NCBI GenBank assembly: GCA_050873765.1
Contig: JBNMJK010000015.1
Location: forward strand, 1-40,133
Reading direction: 5' to 3'
Length of the DNA: 40,133 nt
DNA from: Sodaliphilus sp050873765
Lineage (GTDB): Bacteria > Bacteroidota > Bacteroidia > Bacteroidales > Muribaculaceae
The notes under the pieces are model-generated. The model had not been told where the DNA came from. It made no database searches and saw only the letters and a program-made list of their open reading frames with translations. Position 1 is the first letter of the stretch. The number at the start of each line of letters is the position of its first letter. Made by a program: the position numbers and the translations under genes. Positions 33,851 through 40,133 of this stretch are shown here, piece by piece.

Positions 33851-35017
33851 TTACAATTTGTTAGTGCCTTCCACAATCTCGCCCATCGCGATTACTGCGC
33901 GGAGGTTGAGATCGGCATCGAGAATGAGCATATCAGCATCTTTGCCCTTCAGCAGCGAGCCTTTGCGGTCGAAGATGTTCATGATTCGCGCAGGAGTCTC
34001 GCTCACCATGCGGCAAGCGTCCACGAGCGGTATATTGGCAATGTTCACTGCCGTGCGGATAAGGCGGTCCATCGTGGCTATACTGCCTGCCAAAGCAGAG
34101 CGGTCGCTCAACTTGCACACACCGTCTTCAATAATCACACGGGGGTCGAACGCCTTGGTGCTCTCGCTGCACGACACGGCAAGCGCATCAGTAATCAGCG
34201 CCATGCGGCCTACGCCCTTGTTGCGGTAGGCAAGCTGGAGCACTGGGCCAGGCACGTGAATGCCGTCGGCAATACATTCCACCGTCATGTTGTCCATCAG
34301 ATACACGCTCTCCACCGTGCCTGCGTGCTTAAATTCACGCTCATTGTGCACATAGGTCATCGCATTATAGAAGTGAGTGGCGTGGCTATAGCCAGCCTCG
34401 TAAGCGGCCTTCACTTCCGGATAGCCGGCTGCGGTGTGGCCAATGGCGGCAAGCACGCCTTTCTTCACCAAGTAGCGCCCCATCTCAATGGCGCCAGGCA
34501 GTTCAGGAGCCACGTCCCAGCGAGCCATGCACTTGAAGTCTTCCACTATGTGGCGATATTCTTCTGGATTTGGATTTCGAATAATGTCGGGCATCTGGGC
34601 ACCAGCCTTTTTCAGGTTGAAGTAAGGGCCCTCAAGATGCAGACCCATAATTGGACTGCCAGGCTCGCTCATGAGCGTGTCGCAAGTGGCGCAGGCATCT
34701 TCTATCATCTTGGTGGTTGACGACGACAGTGTGGGGAACATAGCAGTGGTGCCATGCTTCATGTGGGCGAGAGTGGCCTCGCGGAAAGCGTCGATGGAGC
34801 CTTCTTGATAGTCGCGGCCACCACCGCCATGGCAGTGAAGCTCAATGCCGCCTGGCACGATGTGCATACCCTTGGCGTCGATAGCGACCTCGGCTTTTGG
34901 TTCAATGTTACTTTGGTTTGAAATTTCCACAATACGGCCGCCGTCCATCAAAATCGAACCGCCATTCACCCATCCTTCAGGCGTGAGGATGTGACCATTA
35001 TAAATTTGGGTCAGCAT
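33851..35017 (-). CDS. nagA: N-acetylglucosamine-6-phosphate deacetylase
   Basis: This amidohydrolase-superfamily enzyme converts GlcNAc-6-P to glucosamine-6-P and acetate in the cytoplasm, feeding amino sugars from mucin or cell wall into glycolysis. The 388-residue protein carries the metal- and substrate-site motifs in order: ELHCHGGGGRDY, GLHLEGPYFN, AAIGHTAAGYPEV, SHATHFYNAMT and LITDALA. The length is normal. No nagB or transporter gene is adjacent. Promoter at 35075-35082, duplicated terminator downstream. Confidence 0.93.
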   Translation of the reverse strand: MLTQIYNGHILTPEGWVNGGSILMDGGRIVEISNQSNIEPKAEVAIDAKGMHIVPGGIELHCHGGGGRDYQEGSIDAFREATLAHMKHGTTAMFPTLSSSTTKMIEDACATCDTLMSEPGSPIMGLHLEGPYFNLKKAGAQMPDIIRNPNPEEYRHIVEDFKCMARWDVAPELPGAIEMGRYLVKKGVLAAIGHTAAGYPEVKAAYEAGYSHATHFYNAMTYVHNEREFKHAGTVESVYLMDNMTVECIADGIHVPGPVLQLAYRNKGVGRMALITDALAVSCSESTKAFDPRVIIEDGVCKLSDRSALAGSIATMDRLIRTAVNIANIPLVDACRMVSETPARIMNIFDRKGSLLKGKDADMLILDADLNLRAVIAMGEIVEGTNKL

Positions 35018-35057
35018 AGTTGTTTTTGTAATCTTCTTTGTTACTGCTATGTAGTAT

Positions 35058-35082
35058 CTATAAATTTATAGAAACAAAATTA
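35058..35082 (-). promoter_or_regulatory. nagA -7 element with overlapping palindrome
   Basis: TAATTTTG on the minus strand (35075-35082) is followed at the expected transcript start by the perfect 14-bp palindrome CTATAAATTTATAG (35058-35071). It is a possible operator site; the regulator is not in this window. Confidence 0.4.
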
Positions 35083-35116
35083 ATGAATTTATGCGAACAT
35101 CACGAAGCATTAAACA

Positions 35117-36250
35117 CTATTTTTGATTTATTGACACAAATTCAGAAAGCAGCGTTTTCACCCTATTCTTCACCGTGGGCATCACCCTTCTGTAGCCCCA
35201 CATCCACAGCAGCGGCAAGGCAGTGCCGCAGGCGGTGTAGAGAATCCAGAAAAAGTCGGTCTTGCTATGCTCGTGCACCACCATGTGGCAGCCCATCTGC
35301 CCCCAGTCGAGGCCATAGTAGGCAATTTTCACGGCACTCACCACCTTAAACGAGATGATGTGAAACACATAGATGTAGAGCGTCGATTCTCCACAGAGCA
35401 CCAGCGCACGCCTCACCACGCCATCATGTGCATCGAGCCACTTGGCCACATAATGCACCATCAGGAAGCCTGCCACACCGGTGAGCGGAAGCGTGGCCAC
35501 GTCTTGCAGCCAGGGCTGTAGCGTCATTCCATGCCACCCCCACATCGTGCCCAGGCACAGAATGGCCAAGCACAGCAGCGCCACCGACCAGTGCTCCTTC
35601 ACCCGATGCTCATACGCGCGGTAAAGCACACCCACGCCAAAGAACAGCACGCCCCAAGTTTCGCGAATGCCGCCCTGCACCACGTTCACCACCCTCAGGC
35701 CATTTCCTATCTTGAGCAGGGCGAACGCTAAAGCCCCCACACAAATCAGCGTCACCACGCCATTGCCCCGCAGGTGGCGCCACCGCCCGTCGAGCACATA
35801 GTAGAGCACCATAAACAGAATGCTCGATATGAGCAGCGCCCGGAAAAACCAGAAAGCACCCGCCAAAAACTCGTCGTAGCCCGACATGGAGCACACGATG
35901 CTCACCGCGCGCTGCAAGAAGGCATGCAAGTCGTAGGGATGCGTCACGCCATTTTCCCAGTTGCCAAAGCGCTCACTGAGCAGGCCCACGCGAAACATCA
36001 GGTTGTGGATAATCAAAAAGAAAAACGACCATTTCGCCATCGGCACATACAGTCCCCTGAACCGCTTCACCACAAATGTCCAAGGGTCGGACAGATATTT
36101 GCGGCTGAAGAAATAGCCAGCGGTGATGAAGAAGATGGGCATGTGAAACAAATACACGATGTGCATCAAGAAGTCGGGGCCTTCCGTATGCCCAAGCACC
36201 ATCAGAATGATGGCTATGCCTTTACAAATAGAGATAACGTTGTTACGCAT
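35117..36250 (-). CDS. Integral-membrane acyltransferase (Acyltransf_3 family)
   Basis: This 377-residue polytopic protein belongs to the acyltransferase-3 family (PF01757), which moves acyl groups, usually acetyl, to sugars of surface polysaccharides. The N-terminus NVISICKGIAIILMVLGHTEG contains the family's active-site histidine, and HIVYLFHMPIFFITAGYFF is the second typical block. About ten hydrophobic segments follow. The substrate is not predictable. It is transcribed alone from a good promoter, about 100 bp upstream of nagA on the same strand; nagA has its own -7 box. Confidence 0.85.
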   Translation of the reverse strand: MRNNVISICKGIAIILMVLGHTEGPDFLMHIVYLFHMPIFFITAGYFFSRKYLSDPWTFVVKRFRGLYVPMAKWSFFFLIIHNLMFRVGLLSERFGNWENGVTHPYDLHAFLQRAVSIVCSMSGYDEFLAGAFWFFRALLISSILFMVLYYVLDGRWRHLRGNGVVTLICVGALAFALLKIGNGLRVVNVVQGGIRETWGVLFFGVGVLYRAYEHRVKEHWSVALLCLAILCLGTMWGWHGMTLQPWLQDVATLPLTGVAGFLMVHYVAKWLDAHDGVVRRALVLCGESTLYIYVFHIISFKVVSAVKIAYYGLDWGQMGCHMVVHEHSKTDFFWILYTACGTALPLLWMWGYRRVMPTVKNRVKTLLSEFVSINQK

Positions 36251-36270
36251 GGTGAATCACTTTTTCATCA

Positions 36271-36302
36271 CAAAATTAAGCGTTCATCGCCAGTTTCGCA
36301 AA
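36271..36302 (-). promoter_or_regulatory. Promoter of the acyltransferase gene
   Basis: The minus strand carries TTTG (36299-36302), a 20-bp spacer and TAATTTTG (36271-36278), 21 bp before the ATG at 36250. Confidence 0.6.
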
Positions 36303-36419
36303 TTTCGCTTGCCCATGCCCGATTTTTGCATTAACTTTACCATGCATTACACTATGAGCAATGCGCACCACCACCGTTCAGAATAATAATCAATAACATA
36401 TTTTTTCTCACACAACTCT

Positions 36420-37193
36420 ATGAAACGTAACTCACTATTACTGATCACAGCCCTTTTCTGCGCGCTTCAGGCCTTCGCCTGGGGGCAAAAGGGACACGAC
36501 GTGACGGCTTTCATCGCCGAAAAGCATCTCACCGAACACGCTAAAGCCAAAATCACTGCGGCTCTCGACGGTCATTCGCTGGTGTACTACGCCAACTGGC
36601 TCGACAACGCCAGCAACACGCCTGAATACCGCTATACCAAAACGTGGCACTACAAGAACGTGGACGAGGGCGAGACCTACGAGAATGCGCCCAAGGCCAA
36701 GACTGGCGATGTGGTGGTGGCACTCACCGACATCGTGAAGAAGCTGCAGAGCGGTCAGCTCAGCCACCACGACGAGAACCTGGCTCTGCGAATGCTCATA
36801 CATCTTGTGGGCGACATGCACCAGCCTCTGCACATGGGTCACCGCAGCGACCTCGGTGGCAACAAGGTGAGCATCAAAAGCTTTAACCGCGACACCAATC
36901 TGCACAGCTACTGGGACAGCGAGATAGTGGACTTCGTGCACAAGTGGAGCCACACCGAATGGCAGTACCAGATCGACCGCGCCTCGGCCGAGGAGGAGGC
37001 CAGCATAGTGGCAGGCGATATCAACTCCTGGGCTAAGGAATGTGTGACCATAGCCGCCGGCATCTATGCCGACACCCCAGAAGGCAGCCGCTTGTCGTAT
37101 GCCTACGGAGCGAAATACGCTCCTGTGGTGGAGCAGCAGCTTCTCAAAGGCGGCCTGCGCCTGGCCCACCTCCTCAACACCATCTACAAATAA
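36420..37193 (+). CDS. Secreted S1/P1-type zinc nuclease
   Basis: This 257-residue exported enzyme belongs to the S1/P1 nuclease family, which uses three zinc ions to cut single-stranded nucleic acid or remove 3'-phosphates. The signal peptide ends at AFA, so the mature protein should begin with Trp, whose free amino group is a zinc ligand, followed by GQKGHDVTAFIAEKHL. Further ligands lie in YANWLDNAS, HLVGDMHQPLHMG and NLHSYWDSEIV. All expected His and Asp residues appear present. A role in salvaging phosphate or nucleosides from external DNA/RNA is inferred. It is divergent from the acyltransferase gene. Confidence 0.9.
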   Translation: MKRNSLLLITALFCALQAFAWGQKGHDVTAFIAEKHLTEHAKAKITAALDGHSLVYYANWLDNASNTPEYRYTKTWHYKNVDEGETYENAPKAKTGDVVVALTDIVKKLQSGQLSHHDENLALRMLIHLVGDMHQPLHMGHRSDLGGNKVSIKSFNRDTNLHSYWDSEIVDFVHKWSHTEWQYQIDRASAEEEASIVAGDINSWAKECVTIAAGIYADTPEGSRLSYAYGAKYAPVVEQQLLKGGLRLAHLLNTIYK

Positions 37194-37294
37194 TAAGAGT
37201 GGCTAACGACCACGCACAGCTGCTGGCGAGCAGTCACGTAGGCCACAATAAGTTGTTTATCTAAAATAGAATAACTATTGTTTGCAAACAAGAT

Positions 37295-37365
37295 AAGCCT
37301 TATTATTGGAAAGCGGCGCGGATTGCAGTTCCGCGAGTAGCTACCAATATTAAGGCTTTATTTTT
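37295..37365 (+). terminator. Nested hairpin with T-rich tail downstream of the S1/P1 nuclease
   Basis: AAGCCTTATTATTGG (37295-37309) pairs with CCAATATTAAGGCTT (37344-37358) with one mismatch. Inside, CGCGGA and TCCGCG form a second stem with a 7-nt loop. TATTTTT follows. It could be an elaborate terminator or a small structured RNA. Confidence 0.5.
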
Positions 37366-37451
37366 CAGGTTTGACGGCCTTTTTATTTGCCCTTTTAAAG
37401 AATTATCAGGCTAAGCGTAATAAGACAGTTTGTCTTACTGTTACTTTAATC

Positions 37452-38597
37452 TCAATTATCTTTCAATCCCTTTTCCAATTCCTCAATAGTCGGCATGGAA
37501 GACTTGAAGTCTTTCGGGAAGAGTTTGGACAGTTGGTATTCTGATATGCCTATTGGCTCCTTGTATGAATCCAAGGCATATTTCGCCACCACATTGTCTT
37601 TGTCCTTGCAGATGAGTAAACCGATGGTAGGGTTGTCGATGTCGGTTTTAAACTGATGGTTGATGGCTGACACATAAAAGCTCAGTTGCCCAAAAAATGA
37701 TGGGAGGAATGACTGGGCTTTCAATTCTATGACCACATACGCATGGAGGTGGGCATTGTAAAACAGCAGGTCGGGGAAGAACTCCTGCTGACCGACTTCC
37801 AAACGGAACTGTCTGCCCATATAGGAAAATCCCTTTCCGAGTTCCAGCAAGAAACGAGTCACGTTGTTCACCAACTCATCCTCTATCTCTCGCTCATCAT
37901 ATTTCTCCCTCAAATTAAGGAAGTCAAAGTGATAAGGGTCTTTGGTTATCTGTTGCGCCAAGTCACTCTGTATGGCAGGAAGCGTAGATTGGAAGTTGGT
38001 GATAGCCTTGCCGTCACGCTCATACAGGTCGGTGTCGAGCCAGTTGAGCAGAGCGTCACGTCCCCAGTTGTTCTCCCAAGTCTTTCTCACAAAAAACAAG
38101 GCCTTGTCCATATCGCCCTTGCATTTTGATATGATACGACAATGATGATCCCATGGTATAAGAAACAACAATTTAAAATCGTCAGCAGCCTGCTGACGAT
38201 TTTGTTTTTGGCCAACAACTTTCTGGACATCAGCATCATAAAAATCCCCTGCAAAATCTTCCGCAGTTTGCGGAAGATTTACTTGTAATGGAGCATAGAG
38301 TTTATAAAAGTAGCTCATATACTTCAAGTTTGTAGGTGAGAATCCCTTTACCCCAGGCATCTCATGCTGCAGGTCCGAACTGAGATTCTTATAGAATCCA
38401 GAGCCGTATGTATTGGTGTATTGCTTGGCTTCAATATCTCGTCCCAACTTCCAATAGAAATCCAACAAATATCCATTGGTTGCACACGATGCTTTAAGGC
38501 GATGGCTGTAGAATCGTTCTTTGAGTTCCACAAGCCAATCCTTATAGTTGTTGTCATCATGCAGGGCCACTGCTAAGTCGATATTTTTCTTTGCCAT
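37452..38597 (-). CDS. YhcG-type PD-(D/E)XK nuclease domain protein (DUF1016)
   Basis: This 381-residue protein has an N-terminal helical DUF1016 domain (SHRLKASCATNGYLLDFYW ... GRDIEAKQ) and a C-terminal PD-(D/E)XK nuclease domain. The core is visible as FFPDLLFYN (Asp276) and YVVIELKAQ (Glu291, Lys293). LIPWDHHCRII near residue 146 is the family's IPWGHH motif with Asp for Gly. The linker at residues 105-141 contains two short stretches encoded by perfect DNA palindromes (NLPQTAEDF and NRQQAADDF). Family members act in DNA processing and often travel with restriction loci; here it stands alone. The promoter carries an inverted repeat. Confidence 0.85.
   Translation of the reverse strand: MAKKNIDLAVALHDDNNYKDWLVELKERFYSHRLKASCATNGYLLDFYWKLGRDIEAKQYTNTYGSGFYKNLSSDLQHEMPGVKGFSPTNLKYMSYFYKLYAPLQVNLPQTAEDFAGDFYDADVQKVVGQKQNRQQAADDFKLLFLIPWDHHCRIISKCKGDMDKALFFVRKTWENNWGRDALLNWLDTDLYERDGKAITNFQSTLPAIQSDLAQQITKDPYHFDFLNLREKYDEREIEDELVNNVTRFLLELGKGFSYMGRQFRLEVGQQEFFPDLLFYNAHLHAYVVIELKAQSFLPSFFGQLSFYVSAINHQFKTDIDNPTIGLLICKDKDNVVAKYALDSYKEPIGISEYQLSKLFPKDFKSSMPTIEELEKGLKDN
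38175..38203. repeat. In-frame coding palindrome 1 in the yhcG-type gene
   Basis: AAAATCGTCAGCAG, one central base, then its exact complement CTGCTGACGATTTT: a 29-nt perfect palindrome inside the open reading frame. It encodes NRQQAADDF. Confidence 0.8.
38254..38280. repeat. In-frame coding palindrome 2 in the yhcG-type gene
   Basis: AAATCTTCCGCA, a GTT loop and TGCGGAAGATTT: a 27-nt perfect palindrome with the same outer ends (AAATC/GATTT) as the other one but a different core. It encodes NLPQTAEDF. Confidence 0.8.
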
Positions 38598-38616
38598 TGT
38601 TACATACTTAATTTAC

Positions 38617-38643
38617 GTCACAAATATAATATTTTATTGTGAC
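38617..38643 (-). promoter_or_regulatory. yhcG-type gene promoter with inverted repeat
   Basis: TATATTTG on the minus strand (38621-38628) lies within the inverted repeat GTCACAA (38617-38623) / TTGTGAC (38637-38643). A dimeric regulator bound there would cover the promoter. Confidence 0.45.
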
Positions 38644-38692
38644 AAACCATCATTCGCAAACGACTTTTTGAAAGCGATACGCAGGGTGGAGG

Positions 38693-39592
38693 TTATTTTG
38701 TGCGGCGCCATTGCTTAGGCGTGAGCAAGGTCAGGCCATGGCGTCGGATTGAGGTGGAGAAGCACTCGGCGCCGCGGTAGTTGAGGTGGGTGCAGTTGGC
38801 GTAATAAGAGGTGTCGGGCAGCTGGAAATGTTCCTCATCGGCTATGCGCAGCCCATCGCCCAGTGTGGCATAGTAGTCCCACGCGCGTGAGCGGTTGAAA
38901 TATTTGTCGCGGTCATATTTAGGATAGTTGAGCATCACCAGCGTCACGCCTCTTTGGCGGCAAAGCTGAATGATGCGTGACAGATAGTGGGTCTGCAGCG
39001 TGAAATCGGTGATGGAGCCAGTGGGAGTGCTCTCCTTGCCATCGCGTGCGAGCCGGTAATCCAGGTCTCTCAATTCAGCCTTCAGCCCATGGTGATCCCA
39101 GTGCTCATAGCCGCCCACTTCCACAGGCTTGAGCATAACCTGCACATCGTTCAGGCAGTAAAACGACAGCAAGTGGCGCCAGTTCATTTTCCACAGGCGT
39201 GAGAGCAGTTCCCCGTCGGCAAGTGCCATACGCGAACTTTCATAAAGCATATATTCGGTGGTGACGCGTTTATCGCGGTAGGAGGCGAACTCGGTCATCG
39301 GAATCACCAGCGTGTCTATTTTGTTTTGCGCCAGCATACGCTCCGCCAGCAGATACACGCCCCAGTACATCTCGCCATCGGAGCAGCGGTTGGCCCAGCC
39401 CGGAATCAGAGAGTCGCAAATAGCGTCGCGCCCGTGCGAGTTGCCCAGCACCAGCACCCGCTTGCTTCGGTCGAGCCGGAAATCAAGCTCACGCTCCATG
39501 TGGGCAAGGGTGGCGAATTTCATGCCAAGCACGATGATAATGCTCAGCGGAAAAGCTACTGCTATGGTTTTGATAAAGCGATGTTTCATCAT
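38693..39592 (-). CDS. SGNH/AlgX-like protein, partner of the MBOAT acyltransferase
   Basis: This 299-residue protein has one N-terminal membrane anchor (IAVAFPLSIIIVLGMKFATL) and an extracytoplasmic domain. RVLVLGNSHGRDAI looks like the first SGNH/AlgJ-type block, and the late NCTHLNYRGAECFS corresponds to the catalytic-His block seen as THLN..G in AlgJ, AlgX and DltD-like partners. It starts 6 bp after the stop of the MBOAT gene, so the two form an operon. By analogy it would receive acyl groups moved across the membrane by the MBOAT protein and attach them to a surface polysaccharide. The polysaccharide is unknown. Confidence 0.7.
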   Translation of the reverse strand: MMKHRFIKTIAVAFPLSIIIVLGMKFATLAHMERELDFRLDRSKRVLVLGNSHGRDAICDSLIPGWANRCSDGEMYWGVYLLAERMLAQNKIDTLVIPMTEFASYRDKRVTTEYMLYESSRMALADGELLSRLWKMNWRHLLSFYCLNDVQVMLKPVEVGGYEHWDHHGLKAELRDLDYRLARDGKESTPTGSITDFTLQTHYLSRIIQLCRQRGVTLVMLNYPKYDRDKYFNRSRAWDYYATLGDGLRIADEEHFQLPDTSYYANCTHLNYRGAECFSTSIRRHGLTLLTPKQWRRTK

Positions 39593-39598
39593 TCTCTT

Positions 39599-40133
39599 CT
39601 AAAACTGGAAATAAACAAACGTGCCGCCTTCGGGCGATGCCATCACCGACAGCGCCACCACCAGCGCCACCACTATCGCCACATCGCGCCACCACACCGA
39701 TGCCGTGGCCAATCTGCAGCTCGGCGCGCTCCCCCACTCTTCCACGGCATCTTTCACCACCACTATCACCACCGCCACCAGAATCATCAGCAGCGAAAAT
39801 CTGACGTCGGCATTGCCAAGCGTGAAGTTCGACGGAAGGAGGGCTCGCTTAAAATGCACGATGGCCATGTCAATGGAGCCGGCACGATAAATGAGGCGAG
39901 CCACCGACACCACCACAAACGTGAACGCCACATGCAGGCACCGCTGCAGCGCGGTGAACTTCTTCTTGTTCCAGCCGAGGGCGCGCTCGGCGCACAGGCA
40001 CAGCCCGTGCACGCCGCCCCATGCCACATAGGTCCACATGGCACCATGCCACAGGCCGCTGGCAAGGAAGGTGACCATCAGATTGAAATAAACACGCCAC
40101 TTGGCGCAGCGGCTGCCGCCGAGAGGAAAATAC
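39599..40133 (-). CDS. MBOAT-family O-acyltransferase (AlgI/DltB-like), 5' end outside window
   Basis: The open frame runs past the window edge; 177 C-terminal residues are seen. The segment YFPLGGSR followed by MVTFLASGLWHGAMWTYVAWGGVHG is the hallmark of AlgI/DltB-type MBOAT proteins, with the catalytic His in WHG. Several hydrophobic helices follow. An internal ATG at 40078 lies inside the conserved block and is not the true start. It lies immediately upstream of the SGNH/AlgX-like gene and should transfer acyl groups across the inner membrane for polysaccharide O-acetylation. Confidence 0.85.
   Translation of the reverse strand, partial: YFPLGGSRCAKWRVYFNLMVTFLASGLWHGAMWTYVAWGGVHGLCLCAERALGWNKKKFTALQRCLHVAFTFVVVSVARLIYRAGSIDMAIVHFKRALLPSNFTLGNADVRFSLLMILVAVVIVVVKDAVEEWGSAPSCRLATASVWWRDVAIVVALVVALSVMASPEGGTFVYFQF

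Noticed and set aside
37295..37358. Integron attC site
   Set aside because: The nested hairpin looks superficially similar, but no R-box core sites or integrase are seen and a T-rich tail follows.

Overview
The window is a stretch of chromosome from a Bacteroidales bacterium, probably a Muribaculaceae- or Prevotellaceae-like gut organism. Three things support this. Many genes have Bacteroidetes-type promoters (TAnnTTTG at -7, several with TTTG 19-20 bp upstream). The protein families are typical of the order: DUF2027-Smr, DUF4270 lipoprotein, DUF3843-like, EFR1 ferredoxin, BspA-type LRR, AAA_9 or AAA_14 ATPases joined to nuclease-like domains, and secreted M6 and S8 proteases. Shine-Dalgarno sequences are almost absent. 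The species cannot be fixed from the sequence alone.

Layout. 1-284 is the 3' end of a zinc-ribbon protein. 388-4380 is an accessory block: an AAA/PD-(D/E)XK protein, a tightly coupled SMC-like ATPase plus RloB-like TOPRIM pair (probable phage defence), and an internally deleted IS4-type element. 4563-8006 holds trpS, a DUF2027-Smr protein and an EFR1 flavodoxin/ferredoxin. 8150-17724 holds two giant secreted proteases (S8 with dockerin, and M6) that share an uncharacterised ~230-residue module, five copies in the first and one in the second. 17977-21387 holds a Gfo/Idh/MocA oxidoreductase, a BspA-like LRR protein and an AAA_14/DUF4143 protein. 21798-26365 is housekeeping: tRNA-Val, purB, an RluB-type pseudouridine synthase with a GGYRQQ-repeat N-terminus, and asnS. 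26674-31639 holds a secreted coiled-coil protein with cysteine at every seventh residue, a degenerate GT5-like protein with a DUF4270 lipoprotein, tRNA-Thr, and a translationally coupled secreted-protein/DUF3843-like pair. 31718-33850 is a UDG-like hypothetical gene followed by a gene-poor nest of palindromic repeats around tRNA-His. 33851-40133 holds nagA, a membrane acyltransferase, an S1/P1 nuclease, a YhcG-type nuclease, and an SGNH/MBOAT O-acetylation pair that runs off the window.

How the genes may work together. The ATPase-RloB pair looks like a two-gene defence operon. The two proteases are probably exported by the same route and carry the same accessory module. The MBOAT and SGNH proteins should jointly O-acylate an envelope polysaccharide. 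The GT5-like/DUF4270 pair and the secreted-protein/DUF3843-like pair are probable operons of unknown function.

The most unusual signals are five. (1) A dispersed palindromic repeat with a GTAG head and compensatory stem variants, like REP/BIME elements. (2) Two in-frame perfect palindromes inside the yhcG-type gene. (3) The Cys/His-core heptad protein. (4) The protease module shared by two protease families. (5) Nested inverted repeats at 32726-33035.
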